A stretch of 64,000 nucleotides of DNA, taken from assembly GCA_029959085.1 (NCBI GenBank), contig JARWIR010000003.1:28845505-28909504 (forward strand). The letters run 5' to 3'. The notes below the pieces were generated by a model. It saw nothing but the letters and a program-made list of their open reading frames with translations, did no database searches and had not been told where the DNA came from. Made by a program: the position numbers and the translations under genes. The DNA comes from Nemophila menziesii (taxonomy: Eukaryota; Streptophyta; Magnoliopsida; Boraginales; Hydrophyllaceae). Shown here one piece after another: positions 22,501 to 33,979 of this stretch (its first letter is position 1; each line of letters starts with the position of its first letter).

Positions 22501-23059
22501 TAGTATCCTTTGCATTATCAAAATTACCAAAACAGGTATACACCAACAATGGGTGTGTCCAAAAATCCAATAATGAAACAATGGATGTAAACCCAAATTC
22601 ATCTAAATGTACGAATCCACTAATGGGTATACATCTTTCCAATGTATTGGTGGTCATAAATCTAATATTGTTATAGGCAAAGAAACGATGGTCAGGGTCA
22701 TATATATAACCGATTGGTGTATACCCAATTACAATAGAATTGGTGTATAAATCTTTATGAACATCATTCTATGATTGGTCAATATCATCCTGCCAGTTAT
22801 AAACGAAATTGGTGTATACCCAATTACAATCGATATAGGTAGTTTTAAAATGGTAAAATCAAGAAGATATATCATACAATGACTCGGTTGAGTAAATAGT
22901 TGAAACTTATTTACAGAAAAGGACAACATATAAATTCCAATTACAGAAATCTTATTTACAGTAAATAACTCACCCTATCAAGTCTACTACTCAACACTTA
23001 AACTCCTTTAAGGTAAAAACAAAACTCTCCCTCCTCCAACGTAATCTGTTTCAGCAGCG

Positions 23060-23260
23060 ATGGACTGCTATGAAGAAGCTTCTAGAAATGTGATCGTGTT
23101 GAGGTTAAGAAAAATGGCAACAACCACGAAGAAGGTTTTGATCAACGATGAAAGGTCGATAGTCGACTACGTTTTAAACGGAGTTGACGAAATGCAGCAG
23201 CAGAATCGTTTACGCCCCAGCATAGACGGACATGCTAGCAACCTCCACAGATGCATGTAG
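23060..23260 (+). CDS. Short ORF (66 aa) in an exon-like, GC-richer patch; function unknown
   Basis: An ATG after a pyrimidine-rich leader opens 66 codons, MDCYEEASRNVIVLRL onwards, with a charged centre (VLINDERSIVDYVLNGVDEM). Base composition is richer in G+C than in the surrounding repeats, as in captured exons elsewhere in the window. I recognise no family. It lies inside the putative 8.5-kb MULE, so a captured gene fragment is more likely than an independent small gene. Confidence 0.25.
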   Translation: MDCYEEASRNVIVLRLRKMATTTKKVLINDERSIVDYVLNGVDEMQQQNRLRPSIDGHASNLHRCM

Positions 23261-24733
23261 AGATACACCTTTTCCGTCCTGTACAGTTGATACAGCTGAA
23301 GAAACCTGTTATAATGATCGACATAATTAATTAAAATCAGAAATTAACAATTAAACCACAATAGAACAAGAAAAGAATATAAGTATTGTTTATATACCAG
23401 CAAGCTGATACTATTCTCAAAGCGTACACCTAGTTCTTTCATTAAAACAAGAATAATGTCTGCTATATTAGTATAGTTTGTAAAGAGCTACATACCCCAA
23501 TCAACAGTGTATTCCTCGCTAGTAGCAATAGTTTGATTTGCTTGACTCTCGATACCTATTCAAGAATTATTGAAAAATTAAATTAACAATGAAATTGGAT
23601 TGATCCACAAGAATGTAGCAGGTCAGAAGAGTCGCTCTTATGTTGAATTAATATTGCAGGAGGAAGTTATATACCAAAATTGTTGGCTACTAAGAATCTA
23701 GTTTTATAATACAAATATATGATGGATTCAATTTATTTGGCCCACAACACATGAATGTAATTTCCAGTAACAACGTAAGATATAGATACGTCATTTTTTG
23801 AGATTCAAAATCATTTTCTTTACATGATTAATCCATTCACAATAATATATGCTAATCCATTCACAATAATTTATGCTAATGGCAATTAATCATAGCCTTC
23901 AACTACTATAGAAAACTAACAATAAACAATTGTATAAAGGTTTGAGAATTGATACTCATGAACAACAAAAAGACAAGTAACATACACTACAGATTGGTGA
24001 GGGCGGCGGTCGTCTTCTGGTGCAGTACGCCGGGATAAGGGTGCGAGTTAGGGCTTTTGCAAATCGGCCTAGTTAGTGGTGGATTGTTTTTGTAATCACT
24101 GTTAAGAAGTAGAAGCTTGATATGGTGATGGCGGTGGCGGTGGCATTATCTAATCTGAAAGGAAGACCCGACAATTCTTTTCCTTTAATCTGTAGAGATG
24201 GAATATTGATTTAATTCAAATTCAAATTTTGAAAAAGGAGAGAGAAAGAATTTATCTGTATGACGGAAGCTGAGTGTAAAAAATATGGATTATTTTAATA
24301 ATGATGGGACTTTCTGGCAGAAGGAGAGAAGATGGCTATTAGTTACGTAAAGGATTTAAAAAGTAGTAAAAGGCCTTATAAAGAAGTTATATTCAACTAG
24401 GCCTAACAAAGAACAACAGTTAGTAGTTGGACCTAAATATGTAATTATCTCGTAAAAAAATAGATTGTCTTTCTCTTTCCACGTGGAGTGGATTGTCTAT
24501 TTTTTTCTTTTGGCAAAACTTGTTTACTAAACTGTTACTGCTACACGGAACATAATGTAGTAATATATATATACTGAAAATGGGTTTGGTTTGCTTTACT
24601 AATACACGAAATACCATTTACTAATGATTTAATTTTTTTCATTTATAAATATACGATTGATTGAAAGAGTAAATATTAAGATTAAAAAATATTACCAAGT
24701 ATGTAAAGGGTAAAATCGATTATACTGATAACA

Positions 24734-24902
24734 TGTGGTGAATGGTAGAAAAAAAAAACGTTTTATTTATTATCAGAGAGTGTAAAGATTACATAATAGA
24801 AGCTCATGTTTATAGGTAATAGATAACCCTAAACTCTAGTATTCATGAGTTTGACTACTAATCCATGAGTGGAATAAATATCTACTAAATAGATTTATAA
24901 TA
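24734..24902 (-). mobile_element. Second, decayed copy of the 5.3-kb copia LTR
   Basis: The segment aligns with 5291-5466 along its full length. It shares GTGTAAAGATTACATA, ATAGATAACCCTAAAC-CTAGTATTC, GACTACTA-CCCATG and CTAAATAG-TTATAA. It is flanked by neither a polypurine tract nor internal sequence, which suggests a solo LTR. No 5-bp target duplication is readable. Confidence 0.6.
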
Positions 24903-25409
24903 GAAATAAAATTTTTTTTAAGGAGAATTTTGAGAGTTTCTGTATAATTCGTGGTAAAATGGTATCACTAGAAAACCTTTACATAAAAGATCCGTCCAAT
25001 TAAAATTAAGAATTTAAGTAGTTGCCATACACAATTGGTTCTGTTATCTTCTATGGTTATCTTATTTTTATTTTTTACATATAGAAGATATATCAAAAGT
25101 AAAGAGTAATATATATAAACGAGAAAACAGGTAAAGAAATAAATTGTAGATATCCTCCTCACGTTAATACATTTTTTTCAATTTTGGTGGTCCCAAAAAT
25201 CAAAATAGAGTGTCGGAGTGAAAAGTGTAACATTAAAAAAAGGGAAAATAGTAAATAGTTGCATTTTTTTATAGAAAATACTTATAGGTGCATTAACTGC
25301 TAAAGTAATCTTTTTACCATTACTGCATGAACTCTTCGAGTCAACCCCAAACCAAACGGCTCTCTTCTCTTTTCCTTTCAATCTTACCCCAACCCCCAAA
25401 CCTCAACCC

Positions 25410-25422
25410 TATATATACATAA
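25410..25422 (+). promoter_or_regulatory. TATA box of the ER-lumen receptor gene
   Basis: CTATATATACATA lies about 90-100 bases before the ATG at 25510, a normal distance for a plant TATA box plus a short 5' leader. It follows a pyrimidine-rich stretch. No other box with a similar match lies nearer the start codon. Confidence 0.55.
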
Positions 25423-25509
25423 ATACTTTTAGTTTTTGGTCAAATATATACACACCCAAGAGCTTTTTATTCAACCAATTTCATTTTTATTTCTATTGTT
25501 AGCACCATC

Positions 25510-27769
25510 ATGGGTGTGAAGAGGGGTATGTCACCTATGAACAAAATGTTTGCTTGGATCAGAAGACAGTCAAAGAAGGTGAAGATTTCCATGGCCGTTA
25601 CAATATCAATATGTCTACTGGTGGTTCTCAATATCACCGTTAAAGATAAAGACTACTTTTTTATTACATCCGAAATTGTTCATTTTGCCGGGATTCTCGT
25701 CTTGATTTACAAGCTCACTAAACAGAAGACTTGTTCTGGTAAATTCCTTGTCTACTATTCTTTTTTATATATAATTTTCAGTAATTCTTGGTGTTTTTAT
25801 TACACTTTAATACGTCATGCATATTGTTAAATCTCTAATTTAAACGGAACAATTTTGCTATTTTCATTTATACGTTATATGTTTATTTTAAAAGATAGCA
25901 CTGCAAATGTATTTCTGGAAAACTCTTAACATTTATTTGTAACAGAAGAAAATAATTTCTTACCTTTCTCATTTGTATTGATATTTTTTCCTTATGAAAT
26001 TTGTGGTGTTTCCTTTTCTTATTTTTCATAAAAGAGAAATGTATTGAATAAATATGGTAAATGTGATATTTATTTAATGCATTTATTTTGAGTTTATCCT
26101 AAATTAACTGCTCCATCAATATGGAGAAAATTAATAATATACATTTAATGCATTTTCAATACAGATAAGTATGTTAGTAATAAAAAAAATGACCTCAATA
26201 TGTACCCAAAAAAAAAAAGACCTCAATGCTATCAATTTTTTCATAAAAAGGTAAATGATTCGAGAAAGTCAACTGGAAGGTCAATATTTTCACAATTTGT
26301 AGTTTTTTACATTAATTTTGACTATCATTTGGAAGATTGTCATTTTATTTTGAATGAATAATTTTGTAAAGCACGTATATACATGACATCCTTCTAGTTT
26401 TTCAGAATCGGTGTTGCACATTTGATCAGGGGCGGAGCCATGCCGAAGGTAGGGGTCTATGGGCCCCTGATTTTTTGTAAAAAAAATTTTGTAACTATCT
26501 CCAAAAAAAAAAAAATTTATAAATAAATATCCTTAAAAATTTTAAATATCTTCATTTAGTCCCCCTTAACTTTTGAAAGTTAATTTTATTTAGCTTTAAA
26601 TTATTTTATTTATCGGATTTTTTTATTTTTTATAACAAAATATATGTTATTTTGTATTAAAAAAGAAACTTATAGCAAATTACATTAGAAAAATCAATAT
26701 CGAAACTTATATCGTAATAATTACACAATATAGGGACTTTTAGAACAATTTTTCCTAATATAGGGACCTATTTTACAATTTTTGCATGATACTTAGATTT
26801 ATAGTACAATTTTTGCATGATATTTAGATTTATAGTACAATTTTTCCTTGGCCCCTCCTTACAAATATTCCTGGCTCCGCCCCTGCATGTGATGAATCGG
26901 CTAAAAATTCTATGTGTGGTTGTGTTTAATGTAGGGCTTTCTCTGAAAACGCAAGAGCTTACAGCCATTTTCCTAGCAGGGAGACTGACATGTAGTATGA
27001 TGATGGAATCGAACGTTCACACCCTTCTTGACTTTTTGACTCTTGTATCAACAGTGTGGGTTATATACATGATACGTTTCAGATTGAAGTCAACTTACTT
27101 GTCTGATATGGACGATACACCTTTATATTATCTGGTATAATTAACCTTTTATTCTTAAAACCTCTTCACTAGGCAGTGACTGATCATGAGTTTGTTTATC
27201 TTTAAACAGCTGGTACCTTGTGCTGTTTTAAGCTGGTTCATTCATCCAAATACTCCATCAGATTCGTTTGTAATTAGTATGCTTTGGGGGTTCTGTGTGT
27301 ATTTGGAAGCTATTTCTGTTCTACCTCAGCTTCGTATGGTGCAGAAGGCTAAGGTGTGTTTATCTAAGGGCGCACTTGCTAGATTATATAACCATATTCT
27401 ACTAATTGATATGTATGTTTTTTCCTAGATGATTGAACCATTTACAGCACACTATGTGTTTGCCTTGGGTGTTGCAAGATTCCTAGGATGTGGTCATTGG
27501 ATCCTCCAGGTGTATTATTCCGGAGGGCGATACTTGTACTTGATCGGAGCTGGATACATTTGGCTACCCATGATTTTGCTAGCAGAAATTATTCAAACCT
27601 TCATCTTAGCTGACTTCTGTTACTATTACGTAAAAAGGTAACATCATAACAAGGCCTCGTCCTAAAATTGCCTTATCTAGTAAATTCGAGGTGATTAACT
27701 ATATATATTTTTTCTGTTTGCAGTGCAATGAATGGACAACTCTTGGTCAGCTTGCCATTACCAGTCTAA
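25510..27769 (+). CDS. ER lumen protein-retaining receptor family protein (KDEL receptor/ERD2-like)
   Basis: Five exons join in frame: 25510-25738, 26935-27134, 27210-27353, 27429-27637 and 27724-27769, all with GT...AG introns, giving 275 aa. The protein is a seven-helix membrane protein of the cis-Golgi/ER cycle that returns escaped K/HDEL proteins to the ER. Evidence is the receptor signature GLSLKTQEL (residues 77-85), the second signature LEAISVLPQL, the block MIEPFTAHYVFALGVARFLG at the start of exon 4, and QTFILADFCYYYVKS near the end. A basic N-terminal extension (residues 1-25) before the first helix (about 26-44) places it in the plant ERD2-like subgroup of about 270 aa, rather than with classical ERD2 of about 215 aa. 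Nothing is broken. Ligand binding is not shown for every ERD2-like member. Confidence 0.92.
26427..26885. mobile_element. hAT-type MITE in intron 1 of the ER receptor gene
   Basis: The 459-bp insert has terminal inverted repeats CAGGGGCGGAGCCA and TGGCTCCGCCCCTG. An 8-bp duplication differs at one base: CATTTGAT (26419-26426) and CATGTGAT (26886-26893). Both features are typical of the hAT superfamily. The interior is AT-rich with no open transposase, plus a small direct repeat (TTTTTGCATGATA at 26779 and 26811). Its right end lies about 50 bases before the exon-2 acceptor, so it sits close to splicing signals without disrupting them. Confidence 0.9.
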
Positions 27770-28089
27770 AGACTATTTAATATGAAATTTTGAAATTTGA
27801 GACTGTAAAAGTAGACGATTTGTTTTTACAGTAGATTTTAGAGAAGCTTGTATCTTCAACCTTGGATATTTTCAATTCAGAAGTGTTGTATTCTCGCTTT
27901 CTCCTTTTTTATTTGTTTTGGCCGCTTCTTTATCTTTTCTGGTATGTCTGGATTAGAAAAACGGAGGAAATTTAAACATATAAAGAGTTAACAATTGTAT
28001 AATTAATCTTGTTGACGTGGACCATTTTTATACTATACAAATAGACAATATACAAGGTAGTAATAAACTTAAAACTTAAAAGGCTAACA
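27770..28089. other. 3' UTR and downstream DNA of the ER receptor gene
   Basis: The sequence after the TAA is AT- and T-rich, as is usual for plant 3' UTRs, with no open frame. A definite polyadenylation site cannot be chosen. The CACTA element begins near 28090. Confidence 0.5.
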
Positions 28090-29110
28090 TACTACTATAA
28101 AATTATAGATGGCATTTCCAGGGATCATATTTTTAGCGTTCGCTAACATAATGGCTACTATGAGCATCTCCAGCCCTCCTCAATACATTACTCTATCTGC
28201 AAGTTTTTAAATGGATGATGTAAAATATAATACTACCTTTTAAATTGCTATAGTCATTTACTAACAAATAAAAAATTACTAGTCATTCTGTAAATATTTT
28301 TAATTTTTGAAAAAAAGAAAAAAAATTAGCAAAGTACGACTTTATTTTACAGAAAATCAAATCCAATCTTTAACGATTCTATTTCAACACATTAATCTTC
28401 CATCAAAATTAAACTTCTACTATACCTATATATACATCTGAATGGTAAATAAAAATTACTACAACCAAATCATCTAAATCACAGCAATGTGAGAGGTAAG
28501 AAAAAAATACTTTTTGTTTTTTACTTACTGAAAAATCAATACAAACATGTTATTATGTTGATAAAGAATGTCCGTTAAAAAATAGTTATTTTAGAGTAAA
28601 AAAATGTTTTTAAAATAAAATTTAAAAAAATTATTAAAAATAATTTTGAAATCTAAAACATTTTAAGTTTTTTTTACAAACACATATTAAAAGTGTTTTT
28701 TAAGGTTAAAAAAACTATTAATATGCTAAAAACATTTTTAAATATTTTTTTCAAGAAAACATTTCTAAACGGACATTAAGATTGGTTGTCAAAAAAAATA
28801 GATTAACGACTACTGAAGTAGTTGCTAAAATTTATAACTCATTAGCGACCACTTCATTAGTTGTAATAGATATAGCATAAAGAAAATATAATAAAAGTAA
28901 ATCTATTACTGACAACCTTAGTTGTCTGACCAATATAATAAAAGTAAATCTATTACCGACCAATATAATAAAATTATTATTTAATCTACCATTTTATTTG
29001 AGATATTTTTCCATCATTTTCATGAATATCAACTTGAATTTCATTTCATTTATGCTTTATATTATGATATTAAATTTGTTAATTGATATCGTTGTATAAT
29101 ATATACATAA

Positions 29111-29299
29111 GAGTAACGATATTTGTCATTCCTTTTTTGTTCTCCTTTGTATCACCCCTTATGTGTCACCTTATGTGTCAATAAATCAAGAAGAGAGAAA
29201 AAAAAATCAGAAAAGAGAAACACCCTGATTGGTGTTTAAAACCTCCACATAAGAGGTGATATAAGGGTGATCAAAAAGGGGTGACAAATTGCATTACTC
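29111..29299. mobile_element. 189-bp Mutator-type MITE
   Basis: Terminal inverted repeats GAGTAACGATATTTGTCA and GAGTAATGCAATTTGTCA (right end read inwards) continue for about 50 bases, forming most of the element. The flanking 9-mers TATACATAA (29102-29110) and TATATATAA (29300-29308) match at 8 of 9 positions. The interior is a short purine-rich loop. It is nested in the CACTA element. Confidence 0.8.
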
Positions 29300-29499
29300 T
29301 ATATATAATTATTGATGATTCTAGACTAAATTTTAAGAAAAATTATGATTTATGATAAAAAAATTACCTAAAAAATTATGAATTTAATTAAGTTAGTCTA
29401 AGTTATGATAATTCATGATCATATTACATAATGTTTTTTTTCTTTAGCAAGTACATAGTTGTTATTGTACAATATATTGATTCACAATTTGTTCACTAG

Positions 29500-31605
29500 A
29501 TATACATATTTATCCAAGTTATTTCTTGTGCTGTGGAATGAAGTCAAAATGGATATGTCTACTGATAAATACTGTACTAAATCGAAAAATTAGGCTAGTT
29601 TAACTTTTGCGAATGGTGTAAAGAGTTTCATACAAAAATCAAAATACAAGGATAGTTCAAATTCGATTTAATGACCGTGCAATTGGTGTAAGAATAATGG
29701 AAATAACATTGATGAGACAAGTAATCATATTTTAATGAATGGACTTTTTATCCTCATATGAAATTTGGAATTTGTATGGTAAAGTTGAACATGTTCCCTT
29801 GAATGTTGAGTTGAACCATATTATAGATGAATAGATGATGAATGTGTTAGATGATTTGAGAGGGAAGTGTGTATGAAGTGGACACAAAAATGATGGACAA
29901 GAATGTTCCACGCAATAACGTAGGTTCCTTTGATTCTTTAGTTATAATATGAATACCGAACAGTATCCTAATTTCATAAAAATAGGTTCGTTAAATTTTA
30001 TTGTGAAATTAATGCACATCAAGGTCAAAAGTAAGTGGACGAATACTAAGTTCACATAATCTTACAGTATTTGAGTCCTTCTTTCCCCAATGGGTAATAC
30101 CTTTCCCACATCATATGAAGACTCTAACAAGAAGTTAAAGACAGGGTTTAGGTTACAAAATTATTGATGTGTGTTTGAACAAATTTTTTTTATATCGAGG
30201 TGAGTACAACCCAATGGAGGCATGACTGATTTGTAAGATATCCAGGTAGGATCTGAAAAAGGGGAAGAAGGTGTCGCTTAAAAATTACGTTATTTTCCCA
30301 TTACTCCGAGGTTACAACGATTGTAAGCTTTGAGGCACATTGCAAAGGAAATTATTTTGCGTAAGACTGAGAAATATACAAACGGTGATGTTTAGCGTCA
30401 TCCAGTTGATGGCCTGAGTTGGAAGATGTTTGACAAGCGCCACTTGAAGTTTCCTATGATGAGAAATATATGTCGGCTTGAGATGATATTTCCACCAACT
30501 TTTTTGATATCATGATTCATCTGGTCGTACACTTGTAAGACGAATCACTTCTTCGTGGGCCAGTGCAGATGCGTTCAATGTACCCCTTTGAGCGTTATTA
30601 GAAGAAGTTAAAGGAGTATATACGAAATGTTGCAAGGCCAGAAGGTTCGAGAGTCGAGGGTTATATTGTGGAGGAGACTTTGACGTTCATATTACGTTAT
30701 TGCAAAGAGAAAAAAACAAGTTTAACGATCTTGGCAGATATGCGGGTGTATTTTCAGAACCAAGAGAGACGTTGATCTTCAAAATCCAATTTCACCCGGT
30801 GAGAAAAAAGATTTTTATTTATCTTCCCTAAATTGACAATGTCACACTTTTTTGGTGCATTTTTATGAAGTTGTGATGAGATTCAAGTTTATATGGAGTA
30901 AGTGCTTTGCATATATAAACAATCATCGTTTCTTTCTTATTCATATTTATTTCACAATGAAAATATATTGTATTTCAGGAAACACAAGGTAATATTAGTT
31001 GCAGTGGGTCTAGTAGATTTGGAAAAACTCATCAAAGTAAATTTAATGAATGGTTCTTGGAGAAGGTATAATATATTTCAAAATCAAAACATTAATCAAG
31101 TAGCTTACTATTTTTTTGATGATGGGTGTTTGACATGAAGCAAGTTGGCAATCCAGTTGTAACCAAATAATTCCAGGATGCGGCTAAAGGACCCAACCAT
31201 ACCATGTGGAGGTTAAATTAGTGTGTCATTAATAGAGTGAAATGGTTCTTGCGTGAGAAAAGAGGAAACGAGTCACTATGTATTACGGTGTTTGTTGTTT
31301 TGCAGAGGGAGTTAGTTGGTTTTGTCAATTGGTCAAGGTATTCAAGGTAGATTTTTGAAAAGAATGTTCACTAACGGTGTTCGAATGCAAGTGGTATAAC
31401 ACCAGAAAAGGAAAAATACAAAAATGAATAGGGTATGACCAAAATCAAAACTAGTTCATACTAGTACAAAGATGAACTGTACATTCTAACTGATCAAGCA
31501 AAATATGTGTTCTACACTGATAATTTAATGCACGCTAAGGATCGTGACAGAGTGTGGAAAGTTGTTTGGGATGTGATATCTTCATAGTTGGAGTGCAAAT
31601 GTTTG
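29500..31605 (+). pseudogene. CACTA transposase (TNP2/DUF4218/DUF4216), degenerate
   Basis: The frame is full of stops but keeps diagnostic pieces. WRHPVDGLSWKMFDKRH (near 30393) matches the TNP2 transposase. EMIFPPTFFDIMIHLVVHL, then GPVQMRSMYPFERY and RPEGSRVEGYI (30480-30670), matches the DUF4218 domain. FECKWYNTRKGKIQK, then YKDELYILTDQAKYVFY (31380-31520), matches DUF4216. The order agrees with intact CACTA transposases. Many C-to-T type changes suggest an old, methylated copy. Confidence 0.75.
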
Positions 31606-31610
31606 GGTGG

Positions 31611-33180
31611 TGTCGTCTGTCAAACTCTGATAGAATAATCGAATAATCTACACCTTGATAGAGCACTCCCCGCAAGTGTACGAGTTGTTCGAAAGTATTA
31701 AGTAAGTATATAAGATTGTTCTCCATAGGGACTATGAGGTTAACTACTATTATATTTTTATAGAACTTTGCGGATTTAGTTGCAATTACTAAAGGACAAA
31801 AAGTAAAAGATATAATATTTTTTTTGGTTTTTTAAGATTAAGGACTAAGATGTAATAAATTAAACTAATTAAACTTAGAATGCTAATTAAATAATAAAAA
31901 GTACGAATTGAGAACTTTAGCTTGAGTTTGCTAGTAATCACCTATGGTTACAATTGATGATTATAGTTATAAGGGAGAATTAGGAAGTTTACGTTAGTAG
32001 AGATTCAGACTTCCTTCTAACTCCTTTTTTAGTAGCTTTAAAGACTACCTAACATCGTAAGAGAACTCTTCCAAGTAAACTTTAAGCAAATGATCAACGC
32101 TTATGGTAATTACCTCATACGATTATCTGGTTAGTCCATCTTGTCAAGGACACTAACGCATATTGGTCGTATATGTATTATGTGCGTTCCAAACCCCCTC
32201 CCCCCATCAGGGTGATAGTATAGGGAACCAAGGGGTTGTCTATTATTTGTTTAAGATAAAGACAACTAATCATTTCAATTCATAAATAACGGGAATTCAA
32301 TACCAATTCAATTAAACGTAATTAATCCTAAATAACATTAAGTTATTAAATCCATTATGGTTCATACATGATAGCAATACTCAAGCTAAATGAAATTAGT
32401 TCATAACGAAAGAAATTAAATCAAAGGATAAAAGTATAAGAATCATGTTTAGGACAAAAAACTAATACTAATTACAATAAGAATGATGATGGAATGGTGT
32501 AGAAGTTGTGCAGTAGGGCTCCAACTTCTCTCTTCTCTTCCCAGGCGCATCTCATCCCTCTCAAACGTGTAACTAAGTTTTTATAATGAATTGTAATCCT
32601 TTCTAAAATTATTTTGTTGATATACTAAGAGTACAAAATGTTCTTGGAGTTGTGGGCCCCTTTTACATGGCCCTAGTCAACCCAAAATAAATTAAGGGAG
32701 AGTGGACTGGTTCGAGCTACGACAGTTGCAACTTCAATAACATTTTCATCTTGACTCCAAATCACAAACTGTCACATCTAACGCGCTCCTGACTTCAAGT
32801 GCTACCATGAAACCAAATGGATCTCTCAGAATCTTACCCTATTGCACGTGGTGACTCTCTTAAGCTGATTTCCAAGTTATTCCGGTAAGCCCTCTAGCTT
32901 TTCAAAAGTAATTTTTTTTGTCTTTTAAAGCCATGACTTGGTTTTGACATTTCTTTCTCAATTTCTTATCTCTCAATGTCTCGTATCACCCACGTATTTA
33001 AGAGTTGCACACTTAACACACATTTAATGCACAAATAGCTTTAAAAGTAATAAATACCCATAACAGGACAATAAATTAGAATATGTCTAAATATAGGTGA
33101 TAATCCCTCAAATAAGTCTAAAGAACCACTAAAAAGATGTCTAATGATACAATTAATCTATCACACAAAAGAAGACATCG
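31611..33180 (-). mobile_element. Solo-LTR-like repeat, copy A
   Basis: This 1570-bp insert interrupts the CACTA DUF4216 remnant and is flanked by an exact 5-bp duplication, GGTGG (31606-31610 and 33181-33185). Read on the minus strand it starts CGATGTCTTCTTTT and ends GACGACA, against TGATGTCTCC and GGCGACA in copy B, so the ancestral ends were TG...CA. Conserved inner blocks shared with copy B include AGACATCTTTTTAG and TTTCATGGTAGCACTTGAAG. No protein is encoded. These features fit a solo LTR of a long-LTR retrotransposon, which is an inference. Confidence 0.6.
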
Positions 33181-33185
33181 GGTGG

Positions 33186-33460
33186 CGAGTTGACAGTTAA
33201 TTCCTCTGAGCCAATACTCATACCTATTGTGAATGACACCGCCGAGATTGATGGATTACACATGGAAAACAGAGAATACACCCACGGAACCAGACATATT
33301 ATATCCCGATCCAACTACTAGAGATGTTGAAAAAGATTCAGGCGATATTTAGAAAAAGTATGCAGGTGAGGTTGATGGCCACCAGACAATGCACATTAAT
33401 AGTGATGATGAGTTTGTAGACATAGAGAGGGACGGATACAAAACAGATTAGTATAAGTTG
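33186..33460 (+). pseudogene. C-terminal end of the CACTA protein, after the LTR insertion
   Basis: Acidic codons such as DDEFVDIERDGYKTD at about 33400-33450 resemble the acidic tails seen at the end of plant CACTA DUF4216 proteins. The frame is continuous only in short stretches. It is cut off from the rest of the gene by the 31611-33180 insertion. Confidence 0.4.
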
Positions 33461-33979
33461 ATTATTATTAATTTGTAATAAAAATAGCTTATTAGTGGTG
33501 ATTATTGATTTTTGGTATTTTTTGTTGATTTTACTTTTATATTCTTGTACAATTTGGGTCTAGTAGGTGTGATAAATAATTGCAAATTAATAAATTTAAG
33601 ATCTGTTATTTATTCTACAATTAATTTTAGCGACCACTAGGTAATCGCAAAAAATAAAAGACTAATATTGACCACTAAGAGGTTTTAAAAAGTAAATCAT
33701 AATTAGCAACCACTCAGTGGTCACTAGAGACTTTAGGTATTTACTGACCGAACACGTGGTCTGCAAAGTGTCACCTTTACCTACCACAGTGGTAGTGACT
33801 AAAGGGTTATCACTCTGGGAACCATATTGGTCGGTAATGTGTACCTTTGATGACCAAACACAAGCGACCAAGATTTAGCAACCAATAATGACCGTTAGCG
33901 CTAAATCTGATTTTAGCGGGTGATTATGGACCAATAACAACTAACAAATTGGTTGCTAGTAGTCAATTTTGTAGCAGTG

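Larger units (their letters stand above)
15947..24451. mobile_element. Putative 8.5-kb MULE-like composite element
   Basis: The left end reads GGGTGAATTAATTAAAAAGG, and the right end read inwards is GAGATAATTACATATTTAGG. Similarity between the ends continues for about 90 bases (AAGGCCTAATG near 15994 against TTAGGCCTAGTTG). Flanking 9-mers TTAAAAAAA (15938-15946) and GTAAAAAAA (24452-24460) differ at one base. This fits a Mutator-like insertion, though the low-complexity duplication weakens the case. No MURA-type transposase is visible. The cargo is an IQM exon fragment (17.35 kb), two repeat domains (18.5-20.2 and 20.2-22.5 kb) and a short GC-richer exon-like ORF (23.06 kb). If correct it is an unusually long Pack-MULE. 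Confidence 0.5.
28090..33979 (+). mobile_element. Decayed CACTA (En/Spm) transposon
   Basis: The right end, read inwards, is CACTGCTACAAAATTGACTA, a CACTA-type terminus. A C-to-T decayed partner, TACTACTATAAAATTATAG, starts near 28090. Sub-terminal repeats of the type GCGACCACT(A/T) and GTGGTCACTAG cluster at 28800-28960 and 33615-33960, as in En/Spm elements. Between them are relics of the TNP2/DUF4218/DUF4216 proteins. The left boundary is uncertain, and no 3-bp target duplication matches. A MULE-MITE (29111-29299) and an LTR-like repeat (31611-33180) inserted later. Confidence 0.75.

Noticed and set aside
21064..22602. Minus-strand frames of 73-94 codons with similar peptides (GGYKIYLFGCIP...)
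   Set aside because: They recur only because the satellite monomers recur. They lack conserved starts and stops and match no family.
29500..31600. Live CACTA transposase gene
   Set aside because: Stops occur every 20-60 codons in the frame carrying the TNP2 and DUF4218 motifs.
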